A stretch of 64,000 bases of DNA from Pectobacterium brasiliense (GCF_013449685.1 NZ_JACDSF010000001.1:55806-119805); one strand, 5' to 3'. Positions 48,002-58,930 are shown, counted from the first letter of the stretch. Numbers and translations are program-made. Notes: generated from the letters alone by a model not told the origin.

Positions 48002-49852
48002 CTACCGGACTTCTCCGCAGGTGAGGCAAAATGCGTACCGGTTCTGCGGGTCGTTCAGGTTATTCATGATGGACGGCTGTGACCGCATGGCTTCCGCCAG
48101 CTGTGCGACCGGTGCTGGCAGCATAGACTGGACGGCAACGGGCAGCAGGGCGTACACGGAGGCGTTCACCTGATTCAGCATCGTGTCCAGCAGACCCGGC
48201 TGCTCGGCATACCAGTTCAACTGATACTGTCCCAGTTTTGCCAGCTCAGCCGCTTTCTTCACGGCATCATCAAAATCACCGATCTGATCGACCAAACCAT
48301 TTTCTTTCGCGTCGCTACCGATCCAGACGTGACCTTGCGCGATCTGATCGATTTGCTCAGGCGTTTTCTTACGCGCCTGCGCCACGATATCAATGAAGTT
48401 CTTATAACCGCGTTCGATACTTAACTGCATCATCTGCGAGAATTCAGGTGGCAGTGATTTCGTGATCGACAGATCGGCCAGTGGCGAGGTCGCTACGCCA
48501 TCCGTGTGGACGCCAAGGTTTTCCAGCGAATCTTCGAACGTGGTAATCACGCCAAAAATACCGATAGAACCTGTCAGCGTACTGGCGCTGGAGATGATTG
48601 CGTTTGCTGGCGTTGAGATCCAGTAGCCGCCCGATGCTGCCATACCGCCCATGGAGACCACGATCGGTTTACCTGCCAAACGGAGCGCCATCAATTCTGA
48701 ACGAATCAGCTCCGACGCGGTGACGCTACCGCCAGGGCTATTGACGCGCAGTACCAGCGCTTTGACTTTAGGATCGAGGCGCGCGGCGCGGATCTGTGCC
48801 GCCGTGGTATCGCCACCGACCATTCCCGGTGTTTCCGGGCCATCAATTATGGCGCCATTGGCAAATACAACCGCGATCTGGTTGTTATTTTGCACCGGTG
48901 GTTTGATGGTGTAGTCGTAAATGCTGATGAAATTAAAGTTGTTCTTCTGGCTATTCCAGCCGAACGCTTTAACCAGCGATTGCTCGGTCACGGAACGTGA
49001 TGCCACTTCATCGACCAGCTTGTTATCCAGCGCATAGCGTGCGGTATCGCCCTGGACGGCCTGCAAGCCTGCAATGATGTTGGTTGCACCCGGGAAGAGC
49101 TGCTGAGGCGTAATCTGGCGGTTAGCGGAAACGGTATTTAAATACTGCTGCCACAGCGCATTGATCCAACGACCATCGGCATCGCGCGCCGCAGGCGACA
49201 TATCGTCACGCAGATACGGTTCAACGGCTGACTTATAAGTTCCCACGCGGAAGATATTGGTGGTCACTTTCAGCTTGTCCAGCATGGACTTGAAGTAGAG
49301 ATTGTTGGTCGCGAAACCGTGTAGATCAACACTGCCTTGTGGCGTCAATGACACCGTATTGGCAAAACTGGCCAAATAGTATTGAGACTGGTTGTAGCTG
49401 TCGCCGACCGCATAAATAGGCTTACCGCTATCGCGAAATTCGCGCAGCGCCTTGCCGATATATTGCAGAGACGGCTGGTCGGCACCGGTAAAGTCGCTGA
49501 GATCCAGCACCACTCCCGTGATGTTGTCGTCACTCTTTGCCTGACGAATACTGTCGACAATATCGAACAGTGAGTTTTCCTGACGACGGTTGTTCGATGC
49601 GCCAAAGAATTCACGTCCTAATTGACGCAGTTTGTTGTTAACGGTGGGTTGATCAACAACTACACCCGTCAGATCGACCAGCAGCGCACCCTTCGTGGCC
49701 TCTTCCGGCGTCGTTTTTACCTGTGAGTAGATCCCAACACCAACTAAAATCAGAGCAATAAGGAAAATATTGAGAATAAATTCTCTGATAAAATTAAGCA
49801 GACGCCATGTCCACTTAAAAAATCCGCTAAAAATTCGCCACAATGTGCGCAT
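48002..49852 (-). CDS. sppA: Signal peptide peptidase SppA (67K)
   Basis: A 616-residue inner-membrane serine protease that degrades released signal peptides. One N-terminal transmembrane helix (FILNIFLIALILVGVGIYS) is followed by two ClpP-like halves. The catalytic lysine lies in the N-terminal half (VGTYKSAVEPYLRDDMS) and the serine in the C-terminal half (VVSMGGMAASGGYWIS). Divergent from ydjA as in E. coli. Confidence 0.95.
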   Translation of the reverse strand: MRTLWRIFSGFFKWTWRLLNFIREFILNIFLIALILVGVGIYSQVKTTPEEATKGALLVDLTGVVVDQPTVNNKLRQLGREFFGASNNRRQENSLFDIVDSIRQAKSDDNITGVVLDLSDFTGADQPSLQYIGKALREFRDSGKPIYAVGDSYNQSQYYLASFANTVSLTPQGSVDLHGFATNNLYFKSMLDKLKVTTNIFRVGTYKSAVEPYLRDDMSPAARDADGRWINALWQQYLNTVSANRQITPQQLFPGATNIIAGLQAVQGDTARYALDNKLVDEVASRSVTEQSLVKAFGWNSQKNNFNFISIYDYTIKPPVQNNNQIAVVFANGAIIDGPETPGMVGGDTTAAQIRAARLDPKVKALVLRVNSPGGSVTASELIRSELMALRLAGKPIVVSMGGMAASGGYWISTPANAIISSASTLTGSIGIFGVITTFEDSLENLGVHTDGVATSPLADLSITKSLPPEFSQMMQLSIERGYKNFIDIVAQARKKTPEQIDQIAQGHVWIGSDAKENGLVDQIGDFDDAVKKAAELAKLGQYQLNWYAEQPGLLDTMLNQVNASVYALLPVAVQSMLPAPVAQLAEAMRSQPSIMNNLNDPQNRYAFCLTCGEVR

Positions 49853-50120
49853 GATATCTCCATGAACGGGTAAACAGCGTGTGCCCTACGTCCTTCAACT
49901 CGCCCTCTGGCAAGTGATGAAGCACAAGGAGTGATAGTATCCTAATGAGCGGACAGTAAAAAGTCAGCATTAAATCGCCGCAGAAGCGCGCCCTGTCGGG
50001 GTTATCTTGTAACAAAACTTCTACTTGTGCTAACGTGGCGCGCAACGTTGCCGTACAGTCGTTTCTACCGTAGAAGTGGGTTGTACCGCAGAAATTATAT
50101 TGCCAGACAGGAGATGTGCG

Positions 50121-50672
50121 ATGGATGCTCTTGAATTGCTATTGAATCGTCGTTCGGCCTCGCGCCTGACCGCGCCAGCACCGACGGGTGACGCATTGAA
50201 TAACATTATCCACGCCGGTATGCGTGCGCCGGATCATGGTGCCATGCAGCCGTGGCGCTTTTTTATGATCGAAAATGACGGTTTGGATCGTTTTAGCTCG
50301 CTACTGACGCGTGCGGCGCAGCAGGAAGGGTTGGACGAAGCCGGTATCGATAAAGCGCGTCAGGCACCTTATCGTGCACCGCTGATTATCACCGTTGTTG
50401 CGCATTGCGAAGAGAACCCGAAAGTCCCGCTTTGGGAGCAAATTGTCTCCGCAGGCTGTGCGGTTCAGGCCATGCAGATGGCGGCATTGGCGCAGGGTTT
50501 TAACGGTATCTGGCGTAGCGGTGCCTGGACGCACAATTCGCTGGTGCGTGAAGCGTTCAACTGCCGTGAACAGGATGAAATTGTCGGTTTCCTCTATCTG
50601 GGGACGCCGGTGCTTAAAGCATCGACGACGGTCACGCCGCTTGATACCGACGCGTTTGTTCATTACTTCTGA
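50121..50672 (+). CDS. ydjA: NAD(P)H nitroreductase YdjA
   Basis: A 183-residue FMN-dependent nitroreductase, the same length as E. coli YdjA, the smallest of its family. Conserved parts: [27 protein letters not shown] and [16 protein letters not shown]. The physiological substrate is unknown. AGGAG precedes the ATG at 50121. In E. coli selD follows; here topB follows after 96 bases. Confidence 0.94.
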   Translation: MDALELLLNRRSASRLTAPAPTGDALNNIIHAGMRAPDHGAMQPWRFFMIENDGLDRFSSLLTRAAQQEGLDEAGIDKARQAPYRAPLIITVVAHCEENPKVPLWEQIVSAGCAVQAMQMAALAQGFNGIWRSGAWTHNSLVREAFNCREQDEIVGFLYLGTPVLKASTTVTPLDTDAFVHYF

Positions 50673-50720
50673 TCGTCATCTCTTGAATAATATCGATTTC
50701 CACCCCGTTTTACAGCGTGC

Positions 50721-50743
50721 TTTCCCGCGAGTTACGCGGGAAA
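50721..50743 (+). terminator. Hairpin between ydjA and topB
   Basis: TTTCCCGCG (50721-50729) with CGCGGGAAA (50735-50743), five-base loop; no T-run after it. It lies where selD would be in E. coli. Confidence 0.5.
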
Positions 50744-50768
50744 TGCCCAGTCTGCTCGATGGTGAATA

Positions 50769-52694
50769 ATGCGACTTTTTATTGCCGAAAAGCCCAGCCT
50801 CGCGCGGGCGATTGCAGACGTGTTACCCAAACCGCATCGACGCGGCGATGGCTTTATTGCCTGCGGCCAGAATGATGTTGTGACGTGGTGCGTGGGGCAC
50901 CTGCTGGAGCAGGCACAGCCGGATGTTTATGATGCACGCTATGCCCGCTGGTCGCTTGCCGATCTCCCTATCATTCCCCAGAAATGGCTGTTGCAGCCGC
51001 GGCCCTCGGTCAGTAAACAGCTCAACATCATAAAAAAGCTCCTGAATGATGCTACCGAAGTGATTCACGCGGGAGACCCCGATCGTGAAGGACAACTGCT
51101 GGTGGACGAGGTGCTGGAATACCTTTCTCTGCCGGAAGAAAAACGCCAGCAGGTACGTCGTTGCCTGGTTAACGATCTCAACCCACAGGCGGTAGAACGT
51201 GCCGTTTCTCGTCTTCGCGAGAACCGAGAGTTCATCCCTTTGTGCGTGTCGGCGCTGGCGCGTTCCCGTGCAGATTGGCTCTACGGCATTAACATGACCC
51301 GTGCCTATACGATATTAGGGCGCAATGCGGGCTATGACGGCGTGCTGTCGGTTGGCCGCGTGCAGACGCCGGTGCTGGGGCTGGTGGTGCGCCGAGATGA
51401 AGAGATAGAAAACTTCGTTTCCAAAGATTACTTTGAAGTGAAAGCCCATATCGTGACGCCTGCCGATGAGCGTTTTGTTGCGCTATGGCAGCCCAGCGAG
51501 TCCTGTGAACCTTATCAGGATGAAGAAGGACGATTGCTGCATCGCTCGTTGGCGGAACATGTCGTCAAGCGTATCGAAGGCCAGCCTGCGATTGTTACCA
51601 GCTATAATGATAAACGGGAATCAGAAACCGCGCCGTTGCCTTACTCGCTGTCGACGTTACAGATCGAAGCCGCGAAGCGTTTCGGACTTAGCGCGCAGCA
51701 GGTGCTCGACGTGTGCCAGAAGCTCTATGAAACCCATAAGCTGATTACGTACCCGCGTTCTGACTGCCGCTATCTGCCAGAGGAACATTTTGCCGGGCGT
51801 CATGCTGTCTTGAATGCGATATCTGTACATCAGCCCGATCTGTTGCCACAGCCGGTAATGGATGTGGATCGACGTAATCGCTGCTGGGACGATGGTAAGG
51901 TCGATGCTCACCACGCGATTATTCCCACCGCCCGCAGTGCAAGTGCCTCGCTGACGGAGAATGAGCGCAAGGTGTATGGTCTAGTCGCGCGGCAGTACAT
52001 CATGCAATTTTGCCCAGACGCCGTGTTTCGCAAGTGTGTCATTGAACTGGATATCGCGGGGGGTAAGTTTATTGCCAAAGCGCGGTTCTTGGCCGAAGCC
52101 GGGTGGCGCACGTTGTTAGGTGGCAAAGAGCGGGACGAAGAAAACGAAGGCATGCCGTTGCCTGTGGTGGCAAAAGGTGATGAGTTACTGTGTGAACGCG
52201 GCGAGGTCGTTGAGCGCCAAACACAGCCGCCGCGGCCGTTTACCGATGCCACGCTGCTATCGGCGATGACGGGCATCGCGCGTTTTGTGCAGGATAAAGA
52301 ACTGAAGAAAATCCTGCGGGCGACCGATGGGTTAGGAACTGAGGCGACGCGCGCGGGTATTATCGAGTTATTGTTTAAACGGACATTTCTGTTTAAGAAA
52401 GCCCGCTATATTCACGCAAGTGAAGCGGGGCGGGCGTTGATTCACTCACTGCCTGCTAGCGCGGCGCATCCTGACATGACAGCACATTGGGAAGCTACGC
52501 TGACGCAAATCAGCGAGAAGAAATGTCGCTATCAGGATTTTATGCAACCGCTGACCCACTCCTTGCAGGCGCTGATTCAGCAAGCGAAACAGAACGGCGC
52601 GGTGAGAGCGTTTAAAGGACTTTCTGCACCGCCGTCAAGTGCTTCAAAACGGCGTAAGCCTCAGACTAAAAAAACGAAGGAGCAGGAGCAATGA
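50769..52694 (+). CDS. topB: DNA topoisomerase III
   Basis: A 641-residue type IA topoisomerase that decatenates DNA. The Toprim domain starts at the N-terminus ([27 protein letters not shown]) and the active-site tyrosine is Y328 in [10 protein letters not shown]. The basic C-terminal tail ([18 protein letters not shown]) is slightly shorter than in E. coli (653). Its stop overlaps the ynjH start by four bases. Confidence 0.96.
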   Translation: MRLFIAEKPSLARAIADVLPKPHRRGDGFIACGQNDVVTWCVGHLLEQAQPDVYDARYARWSLADLPIIPQKWLLQPRPSVSKQLNIIKKLLNDATEVIHAGDPDREGQLLVDEVLEYLSLPEEKRQQVRRCLVNDLNPQAVERAVSRLRENREFIPLCVSALARSRADWLYGINMTRAYTILGRNAGYDGVLSVGRVQTPVLGLVVRRDEEIENFVSKDYFEVKAHIVTPADERFVALWQPSESCEPYQDEEGRLLHRSLAEHVVKRIEGQPAIVTSYNDKRESETAPLPYSLSTLQIEAAKRFGLSAQQVLDVCQKLYETHKLITYPRSDCRYLPEEHFAGRHAVLNAISVHQPDLLPQPVMDVDRRNRCWDDGKVDAHHAIIPTARSASASLTENERKVYGLVARQYIMQFCPDAVFRKCVIELDIAGGKFIAKARFLAEAGWRTLLGGKERDEENEGMPLPVVAKGDELLCERGEVVERQTQPPRPFTDATLLSAMTGIARFVQDKELKKILRATDGLGTEATRAGIIELLFKRTFLFKKARYIHASEAGRALIHSLPASAAHPDMTAHWEATLTQISEKKCRYQDFMQPLTHSLQALIQQAKQNGAVRAFKGLSAPPSSASKRRKPQTKKTKEQEQ

Positions 52695-52981
52695 AATCGT
52701 TAGTGTCTTTGTGTCTCGCCAGTGTGATGCTGGTGCTACCCACGCTGTCACAGGCTAATCGTGGCGGAACAGATATTGTGGTTCCTGTTCCACCGGAAGT
52801 GTGGGGTGCAGGGACCGCGGTGCGCGAGCAAAATAACACCTGCCTGCGCTGCTGTGTGTATGAAAATCGTAACTATTCTGAGGGCGCGGTGCTAAAGGTC
52901 GAAGGGGTGATTCTGCAATGCGTGCGTGACAAACAAACGCTGGGAACGAATAACCTGATATGGCAGTTGGTTAAGCAATAA
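52691..52981 (+). CDS. ynjH: DUF1496 secreted protein YnjH
   Basis: A 96-residue protein with a signal peptide (cleaved after SQA) and conserved cysteines in [23 protein letters not shown] and LQC, similar to E. coli YnjH. Probably periplasmic; function unknown. ATGA overlap with topB and AGGAGCAGGAG upstream suggest coupled translation. A strong terminator follows. Confidence 0.85.
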   Translation: MKSLVSLCLASVMLVLPTLSQANRGGTDIVVPVPPEVWGAGTAVREQNNTCLRCCVYENRNYSEGAVLKVEGVILQCVRDKQTLGTNNLIWQLVKQ

Positions 52982-53025
52982 TCGTGCATTAAAAAGCACT
53001 ACGACTACTATTTCTGCTAATTTTA

Positions 53026-53067
53026 ATCACCGCTGTGGCTTTGATGCACAGCGGTGATGTTATTTTT
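53026..53067 (+). terminator. Terminator after ynjH
   Basis: ATCACCGCTGTG (53026-53037) with CACAGCGGTGAT (53047-53058), nine-base loop, then a T-rich tail. Confidence 0.85.
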
Positions 53068-53112
53068 ACTGCGCATTACGTCTACAACGCATTGCCTTTA
53101 CAACGAAAACGT

Positions 53113-53919
53113 CTACAACGAGAACTGTGCCCAGATCGGTGCATGGTCGGATGGTTTTTCCATTCCTCGAATATCGTAATCAATGCCAGTAGCGACGCAG
53201 CGTTCGGCCAGGAACGTACTGGCGAGAATCAGATCAATACGCAGGCCGCGGTTGTCATCAAACCCAGCAGAACGGTAGTCAAACCACGAAAAACGATCGT
53301 TGCTGTCTGGATTCGCGGCACGGAAGGTGTCGATAAGCCCCCAGCCTTGCAAACGCGCCATCCATTCACGTTCTTCCGGCAGGAAAGAACATTTACCCGT
53401 ACGCAACCAGCGCTTACGGTTTTCTTCGCCGATGCCGATATCCAGATCGGTAGGGCTAATATTGACATCACCCATCACAATCAGCGGTTGTGTCGCGCTG
53501 TGGTGCTGTTCCAGATAGGTTTGTAGATCCTGATAAAAACGCGTCTTCGCGGGGAATTTTACCGGATGATCGCGGCTTTCTCCCTGTGGGAAATACCCAT
53601 TAATGACCGTAAGCGTGCCGTACTCGGTGGCAAAATCCGCCATGATGATCCGGCGCTGTGCATCGTCTTCATCCGTTGGGAAACCGCGACGAACCGCAAT
53701 GGGCTGCGTTTTACATAGCAGCGCGACGCCGTAGTGACCTTTTTGTCCGTGGTAATAAACGTGGTAGCCGTATTGGCTGACATCCTCTAACGGAAACATG
53801 TCATCGTGGACTTTGGTTTCCTGCAACCCGATCACATCCGGCTGGTGTTGTTCGATAATGGCGGCCAACTGATGAGGGCGCGCCCGCAGGCCATTGATAT
53901 TAAAAGATACAACTTTCAT
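53113..53919 (-). CDS. xthA: Exonuclease III
   Basis: A 268-residue AP endonuclease/3'-5' exonuclease of the EEP family, same length as E. coli XthA. The catalytic motifs are [19 protein letters not shown] and the terminal SDHAPIW. The ATG at 53919 matches the family start; an ATG four codons earlier (53931) cannot be excluded, as both ribosome sites are weak. Convergent with ynjH. Confidence 0.96.
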   Translation of the reverse strand: MKVVSFNINGLRARPHQLAAIIEQHQPDVIGLQETKVHDDMFPLEDVSQYGYHVYYHGQKGHYGVALLCKTQPIAVRRGFPTDEDDAQRRIIMADFATEYGTLTVINGYFPQGESRDHPVKFPAKTRFYQDLQTYLEQHHSATQPLIVMGDVNISPTDLDIGIGEENRKRWLRTGKCSFLPEEREWMARLQGWGLIDTFRAANPDSNDRFSWFDYRSAGFDDNRGLRIDLILASTFLAERCVATGIDYDIRGMEKPSDHAPIWAQFSL

Positions 53920-54123
53920 GTTCGCTGCCATTCGCTAAAAAATGTGACCAGATGGTAGCAGAAAATGAGGGATGCCGTCACGGTGAGGCTGCGCTTTCGA
54001 GCGGTGTTGATGGGCTTATTGCTGTGGCTTCAGAGACGGTTGGCGCAGATGAGAATCGTTAAAAATAAGATTCACTTATATTCAGTTGAACACGAGGCTT
54101 GTCGACCGTTATACTCCGCACCT

Positions 54124-54314
54124 CGCAGGAGAGAGGGCGTATAGTATCAGTAATACTATAACGCTCCGCCGAAGGCGCAAACTCCCATAATCGCTCAGGC
54201 TACCCTAACTGCGAATTCCATTGAAGCCAACTGGAGAGAGGTTGCAACGCAACCCACCGAAGGGGCAAGCAGCACTGCTGCGTAAACTCTCAGGTAAAGC
54301 GGACAGAGGGAGTG
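54124..54314 (+). promoter_or_regulatory. Tandem glycine riboswitch
   Basis: Two glycine aptamers in series. The first runs about 54124-54213, closed by CGCAG/CTGCG, with GGAGAG, a long P2-P3 arm, and GCCGAAGGCGC. The second runs about 54229-54314 with GGAGAG, ACCGAAGGGGC, ACTCTCAGG and GGACAGAG, all textbook. The first is more divergent around its core (GCTCAGGCT). A short CACA/TGTG pairing around the ribosome site of the next gene may be the expression platform. Confidence 0.88.
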
Positions 54315-54337
54315 GCACATTTCACAGGATAACTTGT

Positions 54338-54964
54338 GTGCTGACTTACATCTATTTGATCGCGATTACGGCAGAGGGGATGTCCGGGGCGCTGGCCGCC
54401 GGACGTCGTAATATGGATATTTTTGGCGTAGGCATGATTGCCTTCATCACCGCGCTTGGCGGTGGCACCGTTCGCGATATTCTTCTTGGTAATTATCCCA
54501 TCGGCTGGACGCAGCATCCCGGCTATATCTACCTCACCATTGGTGCAGGCCTTTTCACGATTATCATTGCGCGCTTCATGCATCATCTGCACCGGCTCTT
54601 TCTGGTGCTGGATGCGATGGGGCTGATTGCCTTTACGGTTATTGGCTGCAACGTCGCACTGCAACTGAACTATTCAACGACGGTGGTGGTTATGGCGGGT
54701 ATCGTAACCGGAATTTTCGGTGGGATATTGCGTGATATTTTCTGTAACCGTACGCCCATGGTGCTGAAAAAAGAGCTGTACGCCAGCGTCTCGCTTTTAG
54801 TCGCACTTCTCTATCTTGGGCTAAAGTCGCTTAACGTTAATCACGATATTAACCTGCTGGCGTCATTCAGTATTGGTTTGGCCGTGCGTCTGGCGGCAAT
54901 CCGCTGGTCATGGCAGCTCCCTGTGTTCTCTTATGTTCCTGGGCGCTGGAAAGGGAAGGCATAA
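54338..54964 (+). CDS. TRIC/UPF0126-family transporter, YicG-like
   Basis: A 208-residue membrane protein with seven helices in two repeats, each with a glycine-rich kinked segment (ALGGGTVRDILLGNYPIGW and GIFGGILRDIFCNRTPM), the hallmark of the TRIC/YadS-YicG family. Similar along its length to E. coli YicG, for which glycine transport has been proposed. The GTG at 54338 aligns with the YicG start and has AGGAT eight bases upstream. Control by a glycine riboswitch strongly supports glycine as substrate. Confidence 0.88.
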   Translation: MLTYIYLIAITAEGMSGALAAGRRNMDIFGVGMIAFITALGGGTVRDILLGNYPIGWTQHPGYIYLTIGAGLFTIIIARFMHHLHRLFLVLDAMGLIAFTVIGCNVALQLNYSTTVVVMAGIVTGIFGGILRDIFCNRTPMVLKKELYASVSLLVALLYLGLKSLNVNHDINLLASFSIGLAVRLAAIRWSWQLPVFSYVPGRWKGKA

Positions 54965-55151
54965 GGCTATTTTTTCCCTCATTCTATATGTCGCGCTGAT
55001 TGTTGGTGCGAGTGACAGTGGGGGAAATAACGCTGCGCGTTGCTCAAAACCGTACCGGTTTTGTCGAACCTTGGTCGAAGGTTCTCACCTTCCCTTAACG
55101 GGAATTTGATACTTTGGTGTTGGGATGTAATTCAGAAGTGATACTGTGAAA

Positions 55152-55236
<85 letters not shown>

Positions 55237-55391
55237 ACTGGCCTTACTGCAAGAGGCTTTCGCTTCAAGCGGGACGCATCATATCAAATGACGCGCCCCT
55301 GTAAAGCGGTATATAGCAAAAATAAACGCGGTTGCCGTTTTTTTATTCCGTTCGGCGCATCCTTATACAAAAAAGATGCCCAATCAACCAA

Positions 55392-56240
55392 TTACAGAAT
55401 AATGGTACGGTTACCGTAGACAAAAACACGCTGTGCCAGCACGCGGTACAGCGCACGACTCAGAACATTTTTCTCAACGTCACGGCCTGCACGCATCATA
55501 TCGTCGCCCGAATAAGTATGGTCGACATGAATGACGTCCTGCATGATGATTGGGCCTTCATCCAGATTATCGTTGACGTAGTGTGCCGTTGCGCCAATGA
55601 TTTTTACGCCGCGCTCATAAGCCTGATGATAAGGGCGAGCTCCGATAAAGGCGGGTAAGAACGAATGGTGAATGTTGATCACCTGATTCGGGTAGTGCTG
55701 AACAAACGCCGGTGTCAGAACTCGCATATATTTCGCCAGCACGACGTAATCGGGTTTGTATTGATCGATCTGCGCGATCATCTTTTGATCGTGCTCTTCG
55801 CGAGTCAGTCCTTCATGGCTGACCAGATGGAAAGGAATATCAAATCGCTCGACCAGCGTCTGCAAAGTATCGTGGTTGCCAATGACGGCAGAGATTTCTA
55901 CGTCCAAACCACCGTAGGTACTTTTCATCAACAGATCGCCCAGACAGTGGGCTTCTTTCGTGACCAGAACGACGATGCGACGACGTCCTGCTGCGGTTAA
56001 TTCGCGAGAAGAGCCTTCGGGAAGCGCGCTATCCAGATCGGCTAACAGCGTAGTGTCGTTGAAAATCCCTTCCAATTCGGTCCGCATGAAAAAGCGACCA
56101 GTGCGATGATCGACAAACTCATTGTTTTGCACGATGTTCAGTTCGTGCTTATAACAAATATTCGTAATTTTCGCGATGAGCCCTTTTGCGTCGGGGCAAA
56201 TGGTTCGTAATACTTTTCTTTGTATATTTTGGGATTGCAT
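55392..56240 (-). CDS. purU: Formyltetrahydrofolate deformylase PurU
   Basis: A 282-residue enzyme that releases formate from 10-formyl-THF for purine synthesis and balances one-carbon pools. An N-terminal ACT domain (LRTICPDAKGLIAKI) is followed by a formyltransferase-like domain with INIHHSFLPAFIGARPY and GDDMMRAGRDVEK. ATG 56240 matches the E. coli start; upstream readings begin with TTG. Glycine and methionine sense PurU in E. coli, fitting the glycine-riboswitch gene nearby. Confidence 0.96.
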   Translation of the reverse strand: MQSQNIQRKVLRTICPDAKGLIAKITNICYKHELNIVQNNEFVDHRTGRFFMRTELEGIFNDTTLLADLDSALPEGSSRELTAAGRRRIVVLVTKEAHCLGDLLMKSTYGGLDVEISAVIGNHDTLQTLVERFDIPFHLVSHEGLTREEHDQKMIAQIDQYKPDYVVLAKYMRVLTPAFVQHYPNQVINIHHSFLPAFIGARPYHQAYERGVKIIGATAHYVNDNLDEGPIIMQDVIHVDHTYSGDDMMRAGRDVEKNVLSRALYRVLAQRVFVYGNRTIIL

Positions 56241-56323
56241 GAGCGTGTGGATCCTGTCCAAAAACTAAAATAACGATCTTATGGTAACGCAGCAATAAGG
56301 CCGCGTGGGCGATTGCCTGTGTT

Positions 56324-56791
56324 CTATTGTCCGCAACACTTTTTGTATTTTTTGCCGGAACCACACGGGCAAGGTTCATTTCTGCCTGTCTGTAAATGAA
56401 CGCCGTCTATATAGTACCAGCGATTATGCTGCCGAAGGAAGCGTGAGCGCTCTCGCATCACTTCTGTTCGCTGGTTGTCGCTTTCAGATAGATAACGCGC
56501 GGCGAATTCCACATAGCCCTCATCGGGCGTTTTTCCGGGAGACGTTGCCAGTATAGTAAGGCCGAGCCATTGCGAATTCTGGCAACTTTCCACGAGGGAC
56601 CCGCGCCATTTCTCGGGTTGAAGGTCGGGATGCCAGGTGGCAATAAGGTAATCGACATCGCGTTTAACATACGCGGTATAGCGCGATCGCATTAATATAG
56701 CGGGCTCAGCCGCTGTTGCGGCGTGCGTGATGTAGGGTTGACAGCATGCGTTATACTGCAATCCACTGCAACAGGGGCAAGATTCTGACAC
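56324..56791 (-). CDS. ychJ: SEC-C motif protein YchJ
   Basis: A 155-residue UPF0225 protein with a zinc-binding cysteine motif at each end ([13 protein letters not shown] and [15 protein letters not shown], the SEC-C motif of SecA). The middle is NTF2-like ([22 protein letters not shown]). Function unknown. The start is a GTG at 56791 with CAGGAG five bases away. Neighbours purU and rssA as in E. coli. Confidence 0.92.
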   Translation of the reverse strand: MSESCPCCSGLQYNACCQPYITHAATAAEPAILMRSRYTAYVKRDVDYLIATWHPDLQPEKWRGSLVESCQNSQWLGLTILATSPGKTPDEGYVEFAARYLSESDNQRTEVMRERSRFLRQHNRWYYIDGVHLQTGRNEPCPCGSGKKYKKCCGQ

Positions 56792-56923
56792 GACGTCTCC
56801 TGAAGAAAATTTAAGATAAAAACTGATAGATAATAAACAGATCACTATACAGGATGCCGATATGTTACCTAAGAAGCTCTACGTGTAGCAATGTGCGCTA
56901 AAATGAAGACAGGTGGATCGATC

Positions 56924-57829
56924 ATGCAGCGGAAAAAAATTGGAATAGCCTTGGGATCAGGGGCAGCGAAAGGATGGGCGCATATTGGTGTGTTTAATGC
57001 GTTAACCGAAATGGGCGTAAAGGTTGATGTTGTGGCGGGTTGTTCTATTGGTGCTCTGGTTGGTGCGGCGTATGCCACAAACACTCTATCTTCGATGGAT
57101 CGCTGGGTGAGAGCGTTTGGTTACTGGGACGTGATTCGACTGATGGATCTCTCTTGGCAGCGTGGCAGTTTGTTGCGTGGCGATCGTGTTTTTAATAGTG
57201 TGAAACGTTTGTTACACACAACACAGATTGAAGACTGTGATATCAAATATGGCGTAGTGACGACAAATCTTAGTACAGGACGTGAACTCTGGCTGACGGA
57301 AGGCGATTTGCATCAGGCTATGCGCGCGTCTTGCAGTATGCCAGGCCTGCTATCCCCCGTTCGATTTAACGATTACTGGCTGGTGGATGGCGCGGTGGTT
57401 AACCCTGTTCCCGTTTCTCTGGCGAGAGCAATGGGGGCCGATATCGTGATCGCGGTTGATCTCCAGCACGATGCGAGCCTTAATCATCAGGATTTACTGT
57501 CGATCAAACCGACGGCGTCCGACATTGATGTGGAGAATGTTCCACAAGATTGGCGTAGCAGAATTCGGGAACGCTTACTGCGGGGCCGCCGTCAACCGGC
57601 GGAAAGTTCGCCAACGGCGATGGAGATAATGAGTACGTCGATCCAGATTCTGGAAAATCGCTTGAAAATGACACGGATGGCAGGCGATCCGCCTGATGTG
57701 TTGCTGCAACCGCATTGTCCCCAGATTGCGACCTTAGATTTTCATCGGGCGCAGGAGGCGATTGAAGCGGGTTATAAGGCGGTGCAAAAGATGCGTGATG
57801 AATTGTTACCGCTAGTGAAAGTGTCATAG
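56924..57829 (+). CDS. rssA: Patatin-like protein RssA
   Basis: A 301-residue patatin-like phospholipase-family protein, same length as E. coli RssA. Oxyanion loop GSGAAKG at residues 11-17, nucleophile S41 in GCSIG, and the dyad aspartate in VDGAVVNP. Its substrate is unknown. The ATG at 56924 has AGGTGG seven bases upstream. Cotranscribed with rssB 84 bases later. Confidence 0.94.
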   Translation: MQRKKIGIALGSGAAKGWAHIGVFNALTEMGVKVDVVAGCSIGALVGAAYATNTLSSMDRWVRAFGYWDVIRLMDLSWQRGSLLRGDRVFNSVKRLLHTTQIEDCDIKYGVVTTNLSTGRELWLTEGDLHQAMRASCSMPGLLSPVRFNDYWLVDGAVVNPVPVSLARAMGADIVIAVDLQHDASLNHQDLLSIKPTASDIDVENVPQDWRSRIRERLLRGRRQPAESSPTAMEIMSTSIQILENRLKMTRMAGDPPDVLLQPHCPQIATLDFHRAQEAIEAGYKAVQKMRDELLPLVKVS

Positions 57830-57913
57830 TGAAGAAGGCAGGGTGTGCCGTCTATCCGGCACACTGGCGCTAACGCAGGTGTGATTATTCGGTGTTTGAA
57901 GTAAGGGGTACTG

Positions 57914-58930
57914 ATGGAACAACCACTAGCGGGTAAGCATATTTTAGTCATTGATGACGAGGCCGTTTTTCGATCTGTGCTCGCTGGTTATCTGACTTCT
58001 CTTGGGGCTTCAGTTCAGGAAGCCATTAATGGATTAGATGCACTGAGTACCCTTGAACATTACCAACCCGATTTGATGATTTGCGATCTGAATATGCCGA
58101 CGATGGGAGGCATTGAGTTTCTTGAACGTCTGCGCCTGAAAGATAACGACACGCCAATACTGATCATTTCTGCGACCAGTCAGATGGCGGATATTGCCAA
58201 AGTCTTACGGCTTGGTGTTCAGGATGTGTTGCTAAAACCGATTCGTGATTATGCACGTTTGCGTGAAGCCGTGATGTCCTGCCTGTATCCCGATATGTTC
58301 ACCTCACAGTTGAATGAGATGGATCAACTCATGCAGGATATGGACTCCCTGAATCAATCTCCTGAAACGGTCACCAAACTGCTTGCTCAGCTACAGCCGC
58401 CCGTTCAGCAAACGCTTGCTCGTTGCCGTGTTAACTATCGTCAATTAACGGCGGTGGAACAGCCGGGGCTGGTGCTGGATATTGCTGCGCTTTCGGAAAC
58501 TGAGTTAGCATTCTATTGCCTTGATGTCACTCAGGGCGTTAATAATAGTGGGACGCTGGCGGCGCTACTGCTTCGAACCTTGTTCAATGGGGTGCTTCAG
58601 GAGCATTTAGCCGATCAACAACACCGTTTGCCGTATCTGCCGACGCTGTTAAAGCAGGTAAACCAGTTGTTGCGGCAGGCGGGCCTTGACGGTCGTTTTC
58701 CTTTGCTCGTGGGGTATTACCACCAGCAATTAAAACAGTTGATACTGATTTCCGCTGGGCTAAACGCGACACTGAATGTTAATGAACAGCAGATAGCGTT
58801 GAATAGCGGCGTCCCTTTAGGCACGCTTGAAGGGGCTTATCTCAACCAACTGAATTATCAGTGCGAAGCATGGCAATGCCAGATATGGGGCGGCGGCGGC
58901 CGTTTACGACTGATGTTGATGACAGAATAG
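57914..58930 (+). CDS. rssB: RpoS adaptor and response regulator RssB
   Basis: A 338-residue adaptor that hands sigma-S to ClpXP. The receiver domain has the acidic pair D14/D15, phospho-acceptor D58 (ICDLNMP) and a lysine in LLKPI. The C-terminal PP2C-like domain lacks phosphatase residues, as in E. coli. It controls RpoS level and thereby probably ycgB, yeaG and yeaH in this window. Confidence 0.96.
   Translation: MEQPLAGKHILVIDDEAVFRSVLAGYLTSLGASVQEAINGLDALSTLEHYQPDLMICDLNMPTMGGIEFLERLRLKDNDTPILIISATSQMADIAKVLRLGVQDVLLKPIRDYARLREAVMSCLYPDMFTSQLNEMDQLMQDMDSLNQSPETVTKLLAQLQPPVQQTLARCRVNYRQLTAVEQPGLVLDIAALSETELAFYCLDVTQGVNNSGTLAALLLRTLFNGVLQEHLADQQHRLPYLPTLLKQVNQLLRQAGLDGRFPLLVGYYHQQLKQLILISAGLNATLNVNEQQIALNSGVPLGTLEGAYLNQLNYQCEAWQCQIWGGGGRLRLMLMTE

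Noticed and set aside
53035-53526. A 163-residue plus-strand frame over the end of xthA
   Set aside because: Antisense shadow of a well-conserved gene with catalytic motifs on the minus strand; it also crosses the ynjH terminator.
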